A stretch of DNA of 64,000 nt from Fidelibacterota bacterium (GTDB lineage Bacteria; Pseudomonadota; Alphaproteobacteria; Rhodospirillales; Rhodospirillaceae), in assembly GCA_947475295.1 (NCBI GenBank), contig CANJLF010000006.1, forward strand, positions 1 to 64,000, given 5' to 3'. Under the pieces are notes generated by a model that saw nothing but the letters and a program-made list of their open reading frames with translations, was not told the origin of the DNA and made no database searches. Made by a program: the position numbers and the translations under genes. Below are positions 52,446 to 60,486 of the stretch, one piece after another. The first letter of the stretch is position 1, and every line of letters starts with the position of its first letter.

Positions 52446-53423
52446 ATGCTGCATCGTCGCACACTTCTCGCTTCCGCATTGACTGTGGCCGCGGCAGCAT
52501 CGGTGCCCAAGGCGACGTTCGCCGCGCAGCCCGCACCGTTCAAGCTGTACGACACACACGCACATTTTTACCCAAGCGATCCGACCAAATATCCCTATCG
52601 GCCCGACGTCGCCGCGGCAGTAAAAACCAGGGTGATGGCCGATCCCCATACGCCGGAAGTTAACTTCAAATTATGGGACGACAACGGCGTCGAGATGGGA
52701 ACCGGCGTGCAGTACAACGCCCTTTACTTCGCCGACAACCGCTATCTGCTCTATGTTGCCGCGCAGAATCCGCAGCGGATCGTACCCGTCGTCATCGTAG
52801 TGCCCGATGATCCGGCGACGCCCGCAGCACTTGCCCGCATGGCGAAGGAAAATCGCATCGCCGGCGCACGCACTTTCCAGTTGCCTGACGCCGAGGGCAA
52901 CATGCAGCTCACGGCCGATGCCTCTAAGGGCATGTGGGAAGCGGCCAACGCATTGGGTCTCACCATTGTGGTCTTCTTGAACCCGGCCAAGGAACCGCAA
53001 GCCCTGCCGGCGGCTTTGACGAAGATCGCGGCTTTTGCCGACCGCTATCCCAACGCCAACATCTGCATCGACCATCTCACCTTGTCGGCGGCGACTAAGT
53101 TTGGGCCGGACTTCGGCCTTGGCCCACAGCATCGCGCGCTGGCGCAGCACAAGAATATCTATTTCAAATACACGACCTTTGTGACCGAAGCGCTTCACGC
53201 GGCCAACGTCCCGGCCAAGGACTTTCTTGAGCACGCGGTCGGACTCTATGGCGCCGATCACATGGTTTGGGGTTCGGATCTCGGAAACACGCAAGGCGCC
53301 TATAGTGAGTTCGTGAAGGTCGCGCGCGAGTCCGCGGCAGGACTGACGGTCGCTCAGCAGAAGGCGCTCTTCTACGATACCGCCAAACGCCTATTCGTCC
53401 CCGGTGGGCATGGCCGCGGCTGA
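52446..53423 (+). CDS. exported metal-dependent amidohydrolase
   Basis: About 325 residues from ATG 52446 (GGGGG upstream). The N-terminus LHRRTLLASALTVAAAASV resembles a Tat signal with one HRR pair. Amidohydrolase_2 TIM barrel: metal-binding DTHAHF near residue 40, HLTLSAATKFGP, YFKYTTF, and GADHMVWGSDLG with the catalytic Asp. Such enzymes hydrolyse or decarboxylate cyclic or lactone substrates. It follows the operon terminator by 170 bp, so it has its own promoter. The substrate is unknown. Confidence 0.85.
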   Translation: MLHRRTLLASALTVAAAASVPKATFAAQPAPFKLYDTHAHFYPSDPTKYPYRPDVAAAVKTRVMADPHTPEVNFKLWDDNGVEMGTGVQYNALYFADNRYLLYVAAQNPQRIVPVVIVVPDDPATPAALARMAKENRIAGARTFQLPDAEGNMQLTADASKGMWEAANALGLTIVVFLNPAKEPQALPAALTKIAAFADRYPNANICIDHLTLSAATKFGPDFGLGPQHRALAQHKNIYFKYTTFVTEALHAANVPAKDFLEHAVGLYGADHMVWGSDLGNTQGAYSEFVKVARESAAGLTVAQQKALFYDTAKRLFVPGGHGRG

Positions 53424-53435
53424 AACCAGCGCGCG

Positions 53436-54008
53436 CTATTCGTTGGATAGCAGACCCATCTTCACAATTCTGTCAGCAATGTCGACGCTTCCGTTATCGA
53501 AACTGTTTCCTTTTCTTATTTGATCAACCACGTTCATGCCTGAGATGACTTCGCCCCAGTATGTGAAGTTGCCTTTGATATGGGGGGAGTCGGCAAGCAG
53601 GATGAAGAACTGGCTATCGCCGGAGTTTATATCCTTCCCATGTGACATGAATACGGCGCCGCGCGTCGTCGGACCCGCATTGATCTCGGCAGGAATCGTC
53701 TGCCCGCTTCCGCCGCCGCCGTAGGTGGCGCCGGTTTGAGCCATAAATCCGTCAATGACGCGGAACCACGGCAGGCTGTTGTAGAAGCCTTGGCTGGCAA
53801 GCTGCTTGATTCGCGCAACGTGCTTGGGGGCGAGCTCGGGATGCATTTTGATGAGAATGCGGCCAAATTTAAGATCAATGAAGAGCACATCCTTTTTGTC
53901 AGACGGCGCGACTGACGATTTTGCGTTCGGCTTGGCATCCGTCGACGCGGCATAGGCCGGCAACGCCGCGAACAACGCTAAGAAGAGGAGCATAATTTTC
54001 TTGGTCAT
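53436..54008 (-). CDS. cyclophilin-type peptidyl-prolyl isomerase, exported
   Basis: 190 residues with a signal peptide (~1-20, LPAYAAS) and a short acidic/basic linker. The cyclophilin domain starts at DVLFIDLKFGRILIKMHPELAPKHV and has WFRVIDGFMAQTGA, SGDSQFFILLADS and YWGEVISGMNVVDQI. Compared with usual bacterial PpiA, the loop after FMAQ is Gly-rich. Role: folding of periplasmic proteins. Convergent with the amidohydrolase. Confidence 0.9.
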   Translation of the reverse strand: MTKKIMLLFLALFAALPAYAASTDAKPNAKSSVAPSDKKDVLFIDLKFGRILIKMHPELAPKHVARIKQLASQGFYNSLPWFRVIDGFMAQTGATYGGGGSGQTIPAEINAGPTTRGAVFMSHGKDINSGDSQFFILLADSPHIKGNFTYWGEVISGMNVVDQIRKGNSFDNGSVDIADRIVKMGLLSNE

Positions 54009-54157
54009 GGCCGGGCCTGCAATGAGGTTTCCTTCGTGGATAATTGTACCTGGTGCATTTTTTCTCGACAGCTCATTAAATCAACGACCTTACGGCAGGT
54101 GCAACAAACCGGCATTTCTTAGTCTGTTGGTTTTTTTTCGCCGCGATTGTGGCACAC

Positions 54158-54946
54158 CTAGACAGTCATTTGGGCTTTCCACACCCGGACAAACTGCTGG
54201 GCTTCTGCTATTTGTGCAGGCGTAAGAAACCCAGCAGCCAGCGCCAGCTTCTGGATTGCATCTTCTCTATCTACTGTAGCGCCGCTGGGATAACCCGCGA
54301 TAGCCAAGCTAATCCATCAGTATGCAATGCCGTAGTCTTGCGGCACTCCCTTACCCGCAAAATACATCATGCCAAGTAAGTATTGCGATTTCGCAACTCC
54401 GCGTTCAGCCGCTTTTGTAAAAAGCTCTATGGCGGTTTTATCGTCGTGTTCGACGCCGCGGCCCGTCGCGTATAAAAATGCGAGCTCAAATTGGGCGTAC
54501 ATGTTTTCTTGATCTGCGGCCTGGCGGAATAGTTTTGCCGCCTCCGTGTCATTCTGCTCTATGCCGTCAGCCGTCGAATACATTTTGCCGAGTTCAAGTT
54601 GCGCGCTCGCGTAACCTTGCTCAGCCGCCTTACGATAGAGTGCAATACTCTGCGCTGTATCCTTTGGTAGCCCTTGACCATGCTGATACATATGTCCAAG
54701 CAAATATACGGCCAGCGCGTTGCCTTGATCGGCACTTTCCCTAATCAGCGGTTCAGCTTTTTTATAGTCCCCCGCGAGAAATGCGTCTTGGCCGTCGGCG
54801 TATGCCTGCAGACCCGCCAACGGGCGGGCAGCGAACCCATATCTCCACAACAAGTCGATGGCCGCTCGGCCTCTGATAGCGATTGCCGCAACACCGACCA
54901 CAAAAATCGTGAGAGCAATGATTGCTATCCGACGCGTTTTTGACAT
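54158..54946 (-). pseudogene. Sel1-repeat protein interrupted by an in-frame TGA
   Basis: From ATG 54946: one N-terminal helix (~8-28), then Sel1/TPR-like repeats (YLLGHMYQHGQGLPKDTAQSIALYRKAAEQGYASAQ...). The frame stops at a TGA (54317-54319) after PQDYGIAY. The same frame stays open without a break for 52 further codons, reading WISLAIAGYPSGATVDREDAIQ... to a TAG at 54158-54160, i.e. the normal end of such proteins. The usual residue at the stop is aromatic or Met, so a TGG-to-TGA change is likely. Truncated 210-aa product or readthrough both possible. Confidence 0.75.
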
Positions 54947-55013
54947 GAGACCCCGACGCTTCCCTCGGAGCACCTTGTCCTGCGATAGGCAAACGCCCAA
55001 TCGACCTGGAAAA

Positions 55014-55155
55014 TGTGACTCTGGCCCCGACTACCACCTTGCTTGATCTTCCTCGACTTTCCGGCGATGAGACAATGAAAAATCCGATGCGCCTGTCGCA
55101 TCGGATTCACACAAACGCGGAACTTCAATTGCTTAAGAAGCGTTGGTGCCCAGGA
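55014..55155. repeat. left copy of a tRNA-Leu-associated direct repeat
   Basis: Homologous to 57187-57314 plus the tRNA 3' end at 57392-57403. Shared parts include ctaccacc, gacaatgaaaaatccg, the hairpin described below, and tcacacaaa. At 55144-55155 it carries tggtgcccagga, 12 bp identical to the 3' end of the tRNA-Leu gene. Interpreted as the far end of an element inserted at the tRNA. Confidence 0.65.
55078..55105 (-). terminator. terminator-like hairpin in the left repeat copy
   Basis: Stem tccgatgcg / cgcatcgga with a T-run on the minus strand (AAAAA at 55078-55082). Compensatory changes relative to the right-hand copy show that the stem is maintained. No minus-strand gene lies immediately upstream, so it probably once served a tRNA-Leu copy. 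Confidence 0.7.
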
Positions 55156-55476
55156 TGGGCGCGCAACAAGCCTTTTGCATCAATAAGTTACGGGGCGAGT
55201 GCAACATTCTTCTTCCCGCAGTTTATTGAAATTTCCCGCTGGAATGTCGCACTCAATCCTCTGTGATTAGCTGTGTCAACCGGGGATCAGCAAGCCATTA
55301 TTCTATGCCTCGAATCGTCAGCAATATATAACAGCAAGTATCTGCTCCGGCATTACCGCCGCACGCGGACTCTCTTCCCAAACTGGTTCACCATCAAGGC
55401 CACGTCACGGCGCCTCCCGATCGAGGCGCTGCGTTCGCGTGGTCGTTTTCCATTGCTTCATCAACAAGGAAATCCC

Positions 55477-56466
55477 ATGCGGAAAATTGCCAATGAAAGT
55501 CCCGAAGCGCTCACAATGGAACAAGCCATCGAACGCGCTAAGGGCATCTATGCTCGATATCGTCGCCTCGCGCCGCAAGCACGCGAGCTCGCGGAACAGG
55601 GGCGCGGCGGCGATACAGAAGTCGCGCACGTGACGTTAGGCGAACTGGTAATACCGCGCGCTCTGCAGAGTGCGGAGGTGCTTGATGCTTTGAAACGTGC
55701 CGCGGCCGCGCATGACATTCCGCTGGAGACCCTCATCATCGGCAGCGCCGCGAACCGCATCAATCCACGCACGGGCGCACCGGAGTTTGCAGGTTTCGAC
55801 CCTAATCAACCGCGCGTTCAGAAAGGACAGGGGGAACACAGCGGAGAGTGGAGAGGCCCCGGTATGGGAACGATGCAAATCCCTATTCCGCAGAATGATG
55901 TAATAATTGATTCAGGTATTGTCCGGCCAAGTGCACGCGTGCGCAAACAGAAGCCTCAACCCTACAATCCAAGGCTAGTCCCTGCTCGAAAGAAAGACCT
56001 CGAACTTCCGGAAGTGAAAGCGTTTCTGGACACCATTTCCCTAACAGAGGGCGCGGGTTTTCATACGGTATTGGGCGACGATCAATTCCCACTGGGAAGG
56101 CTGGCTCCCGACTTCAGCCAATTTCCCAACAGAGGTCCTGACAATGGACAAACCGCCTCCGGCGCTTACCAAATTGAGGAAGATACCTATGACGACCTCG
56201 CCAGTCAGATGGGCTTGGAAGGCTTTGACCCCGAAACGCAGCGCCTTATGGCAGCCCAGCTTCTGCAACGCGCGGTGGCCAAGCCTGGCACTGAAAGTGC
56301 ATTGGAAGCTTTACGGCGCGGCGACTATGACGCTGCGGTCAGGCTTTCGGGCCCGACCTGGGTGTCCTTGCCGGGGGCCAAAGAGGACAAAAAAAGATAT
56401 ACGGCCGATCAGGTGCGGGCTTACTATGATGGACGCTTGAGGCTTTACAAATCGCAACAGCGCTAG
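55477..56466 (+). CDS. protein with C-terminal lambda-type lysozyme domain
   Basis: About 330 residues from ATG 55477, with AAGGA upstream; a start 68 codons earlier has no ribosome site. Residues ~25-125 contain a domain seen in phage proteins, with GEMV-like LGELVIPRAL and INPRTGAPEFAGF. Residues ~178-330 match the lambda endolysin R fold: AFLDTISLTEGAGFH with catalytic Glu191, then SGAYQIEEDTYDDLASQMGLEGFDPETQRLMAAQLLQRA and LSGPTWVSLPGAK. Likely cuts peptidoglycan glycan strands. No signal peptide is visible. It is phage-derived cargo. Confidence 0.85.
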   Translation: MRKIANESPEALTMEQAIERAKGIYARYRRLAPQARELAEQGRGGDTEVAHVTLGELVIPRALQSAEVLDALKRAAAAHDIPLETLIIGSAANRINPRTGAPEFAGFDPNQPRVQKGQGEHSGEWRGPGMGTMQIPIPQNDVIIDSGIVRPSARVRKQKPQPYNPRLVPARKKDLELPEVKAFLDTISLTEGAGFHTVLGDDQFPLGRLAPDFSQFPNRGPDNGQTASGAYQIEEDTYDDLASQMGLEGFDPETQRLMAAQLLQRAVAKPGTESALEALRRGDYDAAVRLSGPTWVSLPGAKEDKKRYTADQVRAYYDGRLRLYKSQQR

Positions 56467-56475
56467 GAACGGTCG

Positions 56476-57150
56476 ATGCGCCGCAGTATGCGTTGGCATA
56501 TTTTAATTTTGGCAATTACGCTGAATTGCGTACTTGGAGACACGGTCGTCGCGGCGCCCAGCCGCTCTCCCCTGCAGCGCCCTCTCGAAAGCATTGAGCG
56601 CGTTCTTGAGAAGGCACTACAATGCACGTGGGAAGAACGTAAGAATATCAGCCTCTGCGTCACCGAAAAGCTTCCACGCTACAAGGTTGAGCTTCTCCAC
56701 GGTGAATACGACGTCGAGCTGCACTTCGGCCCGTTCTTGGTGGACCGTAAACCAATCCCGAGCCTGCACGATGGCAAAGTGACGGAAAGCGATTCAGTCG
56801 ACTTTCAGCAAAAAACCGTAATTGAAGCCATTGCCAGACTGTTCCCATCTTGGAAAAACAGCCGCACTTGGCTTCGCGAAGCGATCGATCACTCGCGGGA
56901 GGACGGCTTTCAAACAAGCCTGCGCGCGAATGATACATCCATCTATGTACGCCACGCCTCTCATCTCACCGGAAGCCTGCCGGAATACACGCTGATCGTT
57001 GTAACGATGAACAAGGACCTGCACGGCTACAAAGAACATCCTTGCTCCGACGATGAGCAAGGATGGGCGGCTTCGTACTGCGGCGACGATGACGGCTATG
57101 TTCTGCAAAACCCGCGCCCGCCGGATAATCCGATACTTCTGCTAAAATAA
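56476..57150 (+). CDS. exported protein of unknown function in the lysozyme cassette
   Basis: 224 residues; a signal peptide lies at ~1-27 (WHILILAITLNCVLGDTVVAA). The mature part has Cys in ALQCTWEERK, SLCVTEKL, HPCSDD and SYCGDDDG, with acidic patches. I recognise no family. It lies 9 bp after the lysozyme gene, so probably co-transcribed; it could be an inhibitor, an immunity protein, or unrelated cargo. GC content is lower than the window average. Confidence 0.65.
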   Translation: MRRSMRWHILILAITLNCVLGDTVVAAPSRSPLQRPLESIERVLEKALQCTWEERKNISLCVTEKLPRYKVELLHGEYDVELHFGPFLVDRKPIPSLHDGKVTESDSVDFQQKTVIEAIARLFPSWKNSRTWLREAIDHSREDGFQTSLRANDTSIYVRHASHLTGSLPEYTLIVVTMNKDLHGYKEHPCSDDEQGWAASYCGDDDGYVLQNPRPPDNPILLLK

Positions 57151-57186
57151 GCTCGGTGACCGATACTCGATCATACTCTCGCCAAG

Positions 57187-57314
57187 TGTGATTCCGCGTT
57201 GGACTACCACCCAATTTGATAATCCACGCGAATTGAGCGGTGCGACAATGAAAAATCCGGCGCGATTGTCGCACCGGACTCACACAAAGTCGGATTTTAA
57301 ATCATTTGAGAAGG
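57187..57314. repeat. right copy of the tRNA-Leu-associated direct repeat
   Basis: Homologue of 55014-55143. In this copy the tail is separated from the tRNA 3' end by a 76-bp inverted-repeat element (57316-57391). The hairpin stem is conserved with compensatory substitutions. Confidence 0.65.
57251..57278 (-). terminator. terminator of the tRNA-Leu transcript
   Basis: Stem tccggcgcga / tcgcaccgga with one mismatch, followed by five T on the minus strand. An alternative longer pairing (ggtgcgacaat / attgtcgcacc) uses the same bases. It lies downstream of the tRNA-Leu gene on its strand. Confidence 0.75.
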
Positions 57315-57390
57315 GTCCACCTCGGCCCTACGGGCCTCGATGGGTCCTCCGTTTTCCTAAGTTCGCTACGCTCACATAAGGAAAACGGGG
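57314..57390. repeat. two-hairpin REP-like element next to tRNA-Leu
   Basis: First hairpin ccgttttcct / aggaaaacgg (57349-57388), second ggtccacctcggcccta...tgggtcc with an inner ggccc / gggcc pair (57314-57347). This pattern looks like a dispersed palindromic element inserted between the tRNA 3' end and its original downstream tail. Confidence 0.6.
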
Positions 57391-57391
57391 A

Positions 57392-57478
<87 letters not shown>

Positions 57479-57707
57479 GCCCAGCCGGCACCCGGGAAAC
57501 CCGGGTGGTCTGAACAAGGCGTGACGGATACAGCGCCCACCCCCGGAATGCAAGCTGAAATGCGAGGCCGATCAAGGCTTTGGCGGGCCGGGCCCGAGCC
57601 TTAAAATCGCCCTCCCGGCCGCCCAACGTGTTGCCAGTGCAGGGCTTTCTATGCGACTGAAGGGAAGGGCGAAAACCACGTAGCATCCATGGGCGGGCGA
57701 CTAAACC

Positions 57708-58688
57708 ATGACTGAGAAACTGGTAACGATTTTCGGCGGTTCGGGCTTCATTGGCCGCTATCTGGTGCGCCATTTGGCGGCCAAGGGCTGGCGCGTGCGA
57801 GTCGCCGTGCGCGACGTGCAAATGGCCAGCTTTTTGCGCCCCGCAGGTAATGTCGGGCAGATTTCCCTGATCCCGGCCTCGGTCACCGACCCCGCCGGCG
57901 TCGCGGCCGCCGTTCATGGCGCCGACGCCGTCGTCAACCTAGTGGGCGTTCTGTACGAGCGCGGCAAACGCAGCTTCCAGGCGATCCATGTGGAAGGCGC
58001 CGAAATCGTCGCCAAGGCCGCCGTGGCCGCGGGCGTAAAGCGCCTGGTGCAGATGTCGGCGCTGGGCGCGGATCCTCAATCACCTTCGGCCTATGCCCGC
58101 AGCAAGGACGCCGGCGAAATGGCCGTGCGCGCAATTTTCCCGGGTGTCACGATTTTTCGCCCCAGCGTCGTGTTCGGTACCGAGGACGGCTTTTTCAACT
58201 TGTTCGGACGCATGGCGCAGCTGTCGCCGGCCCTTGTGTTCTTTACCAACACCAATCCGCACACACCCGCCGGCGGTGGATCGAAGTTCCAGCCGGTCTA
58301 CGTCGGCGACGTGGTGGAAGCCATCGCGCAGTCGCTAGAGGGCGAAGGCCATACCGGCAAGATCTATGAGCTGGCCGGCCCCCGCGTTTACGACATGCGC
58401 GAGATTATGAACATCGTGAACCGCGAAACCATGCGCAAACGCATGGTCTGGGGATTGCCCTATCCCGTGGCCGAACTCGCCGCGGTCTTCCTGCAGTTCC
58501 TGCCTAAACCCCTTTTGACACCCGACCAGGTGAAGCTATTGAAGCTGGGCAGCGTGGCGGGTGGACGCCGGCCGGGGCTCGCTGTGTTCGGCATCACGCC
58601 GACGACGCTGGAAGTTGTGGTGCCGACGTATTTGAAACGCTTCCGGCCGCTGCAGCAGAACAAGCGCTTGCGCCTGCAGGCGCGCTAA
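57708..58688 (+). CDS. NDUFA9-like complex I accessory protein (atypical SDR)
   Basis: 326 residues. NAD(P)-binding FGGSGFIGRYLVRHL, ADAVVNLVGVLYERG, FRPSVVFGTEDGFFNLF and GGGSKFQPVYVGDVVEAI match the NDUFA9 group of extended SDRs, whose mitochondrial members are a complex I accessory subunit. The active-site Tyr is not in a normal YxxxK (YARSKDAGE is the closest). No nuo genes lie in the window. Typical of alphaproteobacteria. Confidence 0.88.
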   Translation: MTEKLVTIFGGSGFIGRYLVRHLAAKGWRVRVAVRDVQMASFLRPAGNVGQISLIPASVTDPAGVAAAVHGADAVVNLVGVLYERGKRSFQAIHVEGAEIVAKAAVAAGVKRLVQMSALGADPQSPSAYARSKDAGEMAVRAIFPGVTIFRPSVVFGTEDGFFNLFGRMAQLSPALVFFTNTNPHTPAGGGSKFQPVYVGDVVEAIAQSLEGEGHTGKIYELAGPRVYDMREIMNIVNRETMRKRMVWGLPYPVAELAAVFLQFLPKPLLTPDQVKLLKLGSVAGGRRPGLAVFGITPTTLEVVVPTYLKRFRPLQQNKRLRLQAR

Positions 58689-58696
58689 CGCGGGCT

Positions 58697-59275
58697 TTAT
58701 AAGTAGCTCACCACGATAAAGCCGCCGATCAGGCCGGCGAGAAACAGCAGGAAGACCAAGGTCAGGCGATTTTCCACAAAGGCCTGGATCGGTGGGCCGA
58801 AGCGCTTGAGCAGCGCCGCCACCAGAAAAAACCGCGCCCCGCGCGTCACCACACAAGCCGCGACGAAGGTCACGATGTCGAAATGCATGGCGCCACTGGT
58901 GATGGTGACGATCTTGAAGGGAATCGGCGTGAGGCCCTTAATCAGGATCACCAGCAAACCGTAGTGATCGTAGAAGCTCTGAAACTGTTCGGCTTTGTGC
59001 TGCAGACCGTAGAGATCGATGACCCAGCGCCCCACTGTCTCGAAAAGATAGAAGCCGATGGCGTAGCCCAAGAGCCCGCCCAGCACCGAGGCGATGGTGC
59101 AAACACCGGCAATCAGCCACGCGCGCTCGCGCCGCGCCAGCACCATGGGAATCAGCAGCACATCCGGCGGTACGGGAAAGAACGAGCTTTCGGTAAAGGA
59201 AACGATGCCGAGCGCGCCCAACGCATTGGGCCGCGCGGCGAGCTTCAGCGTCCAGTCGTAGAGTTTTCTCAGCAT
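58697..59275 (-). CDS. YqaA/DedA-like membrane protein
   Basis: 192 residues with about five hydrophobic segments. VTFTESSFFPVPPDVLLIP-type sequence (here SFTESSFFPVPPDVLL) and KGLTPIPFKIVTITSGAM with a conserved Pro-Gly-type turn mark the SNARE-associated/DedA superfamily, linked to lipid carrier recycling across the inner membrane. It is followed by the UppP-like gene upstream on the same strand, which may mean a joint role in undecaprenyl phosphate handling; inference only. Confidence 0.85.
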   Translation of the reverse strand: MLRKLYDWTLKLAARPNALGALGIVSFTESSFFPVPPDVLLIPMVLARRERAWLIAGVCTIASVLGGLLGYAIGFYLFETVGRWVIDLYGLQHKAEQFQSFYDHYGLLVILIKGLTPIPFKIVTITSGAMHFDIVTFVAACVVTRGARFFLVAALLKRFGPPIQAFVENRLTLVFLLFLAGLIGGFIVVSYL

Positions 59276-59283
59276 GGGGCTCG

Positions 59284-59357
59284 CACTCTAAAGCATGATC
59301 CGGAAAAGTGGGTACCGGTTTTCCGAAAAGATCATGCTCACTCAAAAACCTAGAGTG
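59284..59357. repeat. palindromic intergenic repeat
   Basis: Core agcatgatc / gatcatgct (59292-59300 and 59330-59338) with inner ccggaaaa / ttttccg. Outer arms cactcta and tagagtg lie at 59284-59290 and 59351-59357. This core is a widespread repeat of rhizobial-type genomes. It overlaps the last codons of the UppP-like gene, whose TAG stop lies in the right outer arm. Confidence 0.85.
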
Positions 59358-60159
59358 CAACCCACTCATAAGCGAGCGCCAGGACCGCGCCGCCCAGCAA
59401 AAGGCGGTAAACCACAAAGGGCGTGAAGGTCGAACGCCGCAGCCAGGCCATCAAAATGGCGATGGCGATGAGGCCGGCGAAGAAGCCAGCGACGGCGCAG
59501 AGAATATCGATATTGCTGACGGCGCCCTGCTGAAGCTCGACCAACCGGTAAGCGTCGCGCGCGATAACGACAATTGAGACCGGAATCGACAGCAGGAAAT
59601 AGAACCGCGCCGCGTCGGCGCGCTCGTAACCCAAAAGCCGCGCCATGGTGATGGTGATGGCGGCGCTGCCCATACCGGGCACAAGGGCGATCACCTGGCA
59701 GAGGCCGATGACGATGGCATCCACATAGGTTGCGTGCTCGATGCGTTTGACCGTCATACACATGCGGTCGAACAGCAGCAGAAGAAGCGCGCCGCCGACA
59801 ATCGCCCAGCCCATGACGATGGGGGTTTCCCAGTCGCCGGCGGCGTAATGCTCGAAGGCGAATCCGGCGCCCAGGGTGACGATGGCCGCAACGGCCAGCT
59901 GCAGCGCGAGCTTGGCGCCGGGATCGCGTTTGCCTTTGGCGGCTCGCATCACGCCGGTCGCCATGTCGGCGAGATCGCGCCAGAAATAGGCCATGACGGC
60001 CAAGAGCAGGCCAAGCTTGAGAGCCAGGCGGAACCCGGCGCCGGGATCGGGCCAATGCAGGATTTGGGACAGCAGGGCCAGGTGGCCCTCGGCGCCGACA
60101 GGCAAGACCTCAGTTATGGTCTGTAACACCGCCAGCACAATTAATTGCGTAAGCGCCAC
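59350..60159 (-). CDS. UppP/BacA-family protein with non-canonical active site
   Basis: 269 residues with eight or so helices and the overall pattern of undecaprenyl-diphosphatase. The first motif reads QTITEVLPVGAEGHLAL against EGLTEFLPVSSTGH in E. coli: Glu21 and His30 are kept, Glu17 is Gln and both Ser are Gly/Ala. The second motif reads VPGMGSAAITI instead of PGFSRSGATI, so the catalytic Arg174 is Ser. Likely a divergent or inactive paralogue, perhaps with another pyrophosphate lipid substrate. Confidence 0.82.
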   Translation of the reverse strand: MALTQLIVLAVLQTITEVLPVGAEGHLALLSQILHWPDPGAGFRLALKLGLLLAVMAYFWRDLADMATGVMRAAKGKRDPGAKLALQLAVAAIVTLGAGFAFEHYAAGDWETPIVMGWAIVGGALLLLLFDRMCMTVKRIEHATYVDAIVIGLCQVIALVPGMGSAAITITMARLLGYERADAARFYFLLSIPVSIVVIARDAYRLVELQQGAVSNIDILCAVAGFFAGLIAIAILMAWLRRSTFTPFVVYRLLLGGAVLALAYEWVAL

Positions 60160-60231
60160 GGTGTTCGCCTATCCCTTGCACCCCTGAGTTTTATAACACC
60201 ATGATCATTAAGGCTAAAAGACCCCGTGATC

Positions 60232-60267
60232 ATATAATTTAGTAATCATATGTATACTAAATTATAT
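60232..60267. promoter_or_regulatory. perfect AT-rich palindrome upstream of gltD
   Basis: Arms atataatttagta (60232-60244) and tactaaattatat (60255-60267) pair perfectly over 13 bp around a 10-bp spacer. It lies ~220 bp before the gltD start and ~70 bp before the start of the divergent UppP-like gene, in the only AT-rich patch of the area. Probable operator for a dimeric regulator of one or both genes. Confidence 0.6.
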
Positions 60268-60486
60268 GCGCTGAATCCCGTCAGATCGGTGAATTTGATT
60301 GTCATGAGTCTCTGCCGGATAAATGCGTCAATAGTATTGACATATGACGCCGAATTTGGTGGTTTGCCCTGCGTCCGGCCGTTATTGTGGCCGCAAAACC
60401 CGCTTTTGAAATTTATTGCAACGCAATACGCGCGAATCGGGGCGGATATTTGCTCCGTCGGCGAACCCACGTTGAGGAACGGCCCC

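Noticed and set aside
54317-54319. Selenocysteine at the TGA in the Sel1 gene
   Set aside because: No adjacent SECIS-like hairpin seen and Sel1 proteins have no selenocysteine; nonsense or readthrough is simpler.
60250-60486. 79-residue N-terminal extension of GltD
   Set aside because: It starts inside the regulatory palindrome, has no family similarity, and a better start (GTG 60487 with GAGGA) follows.
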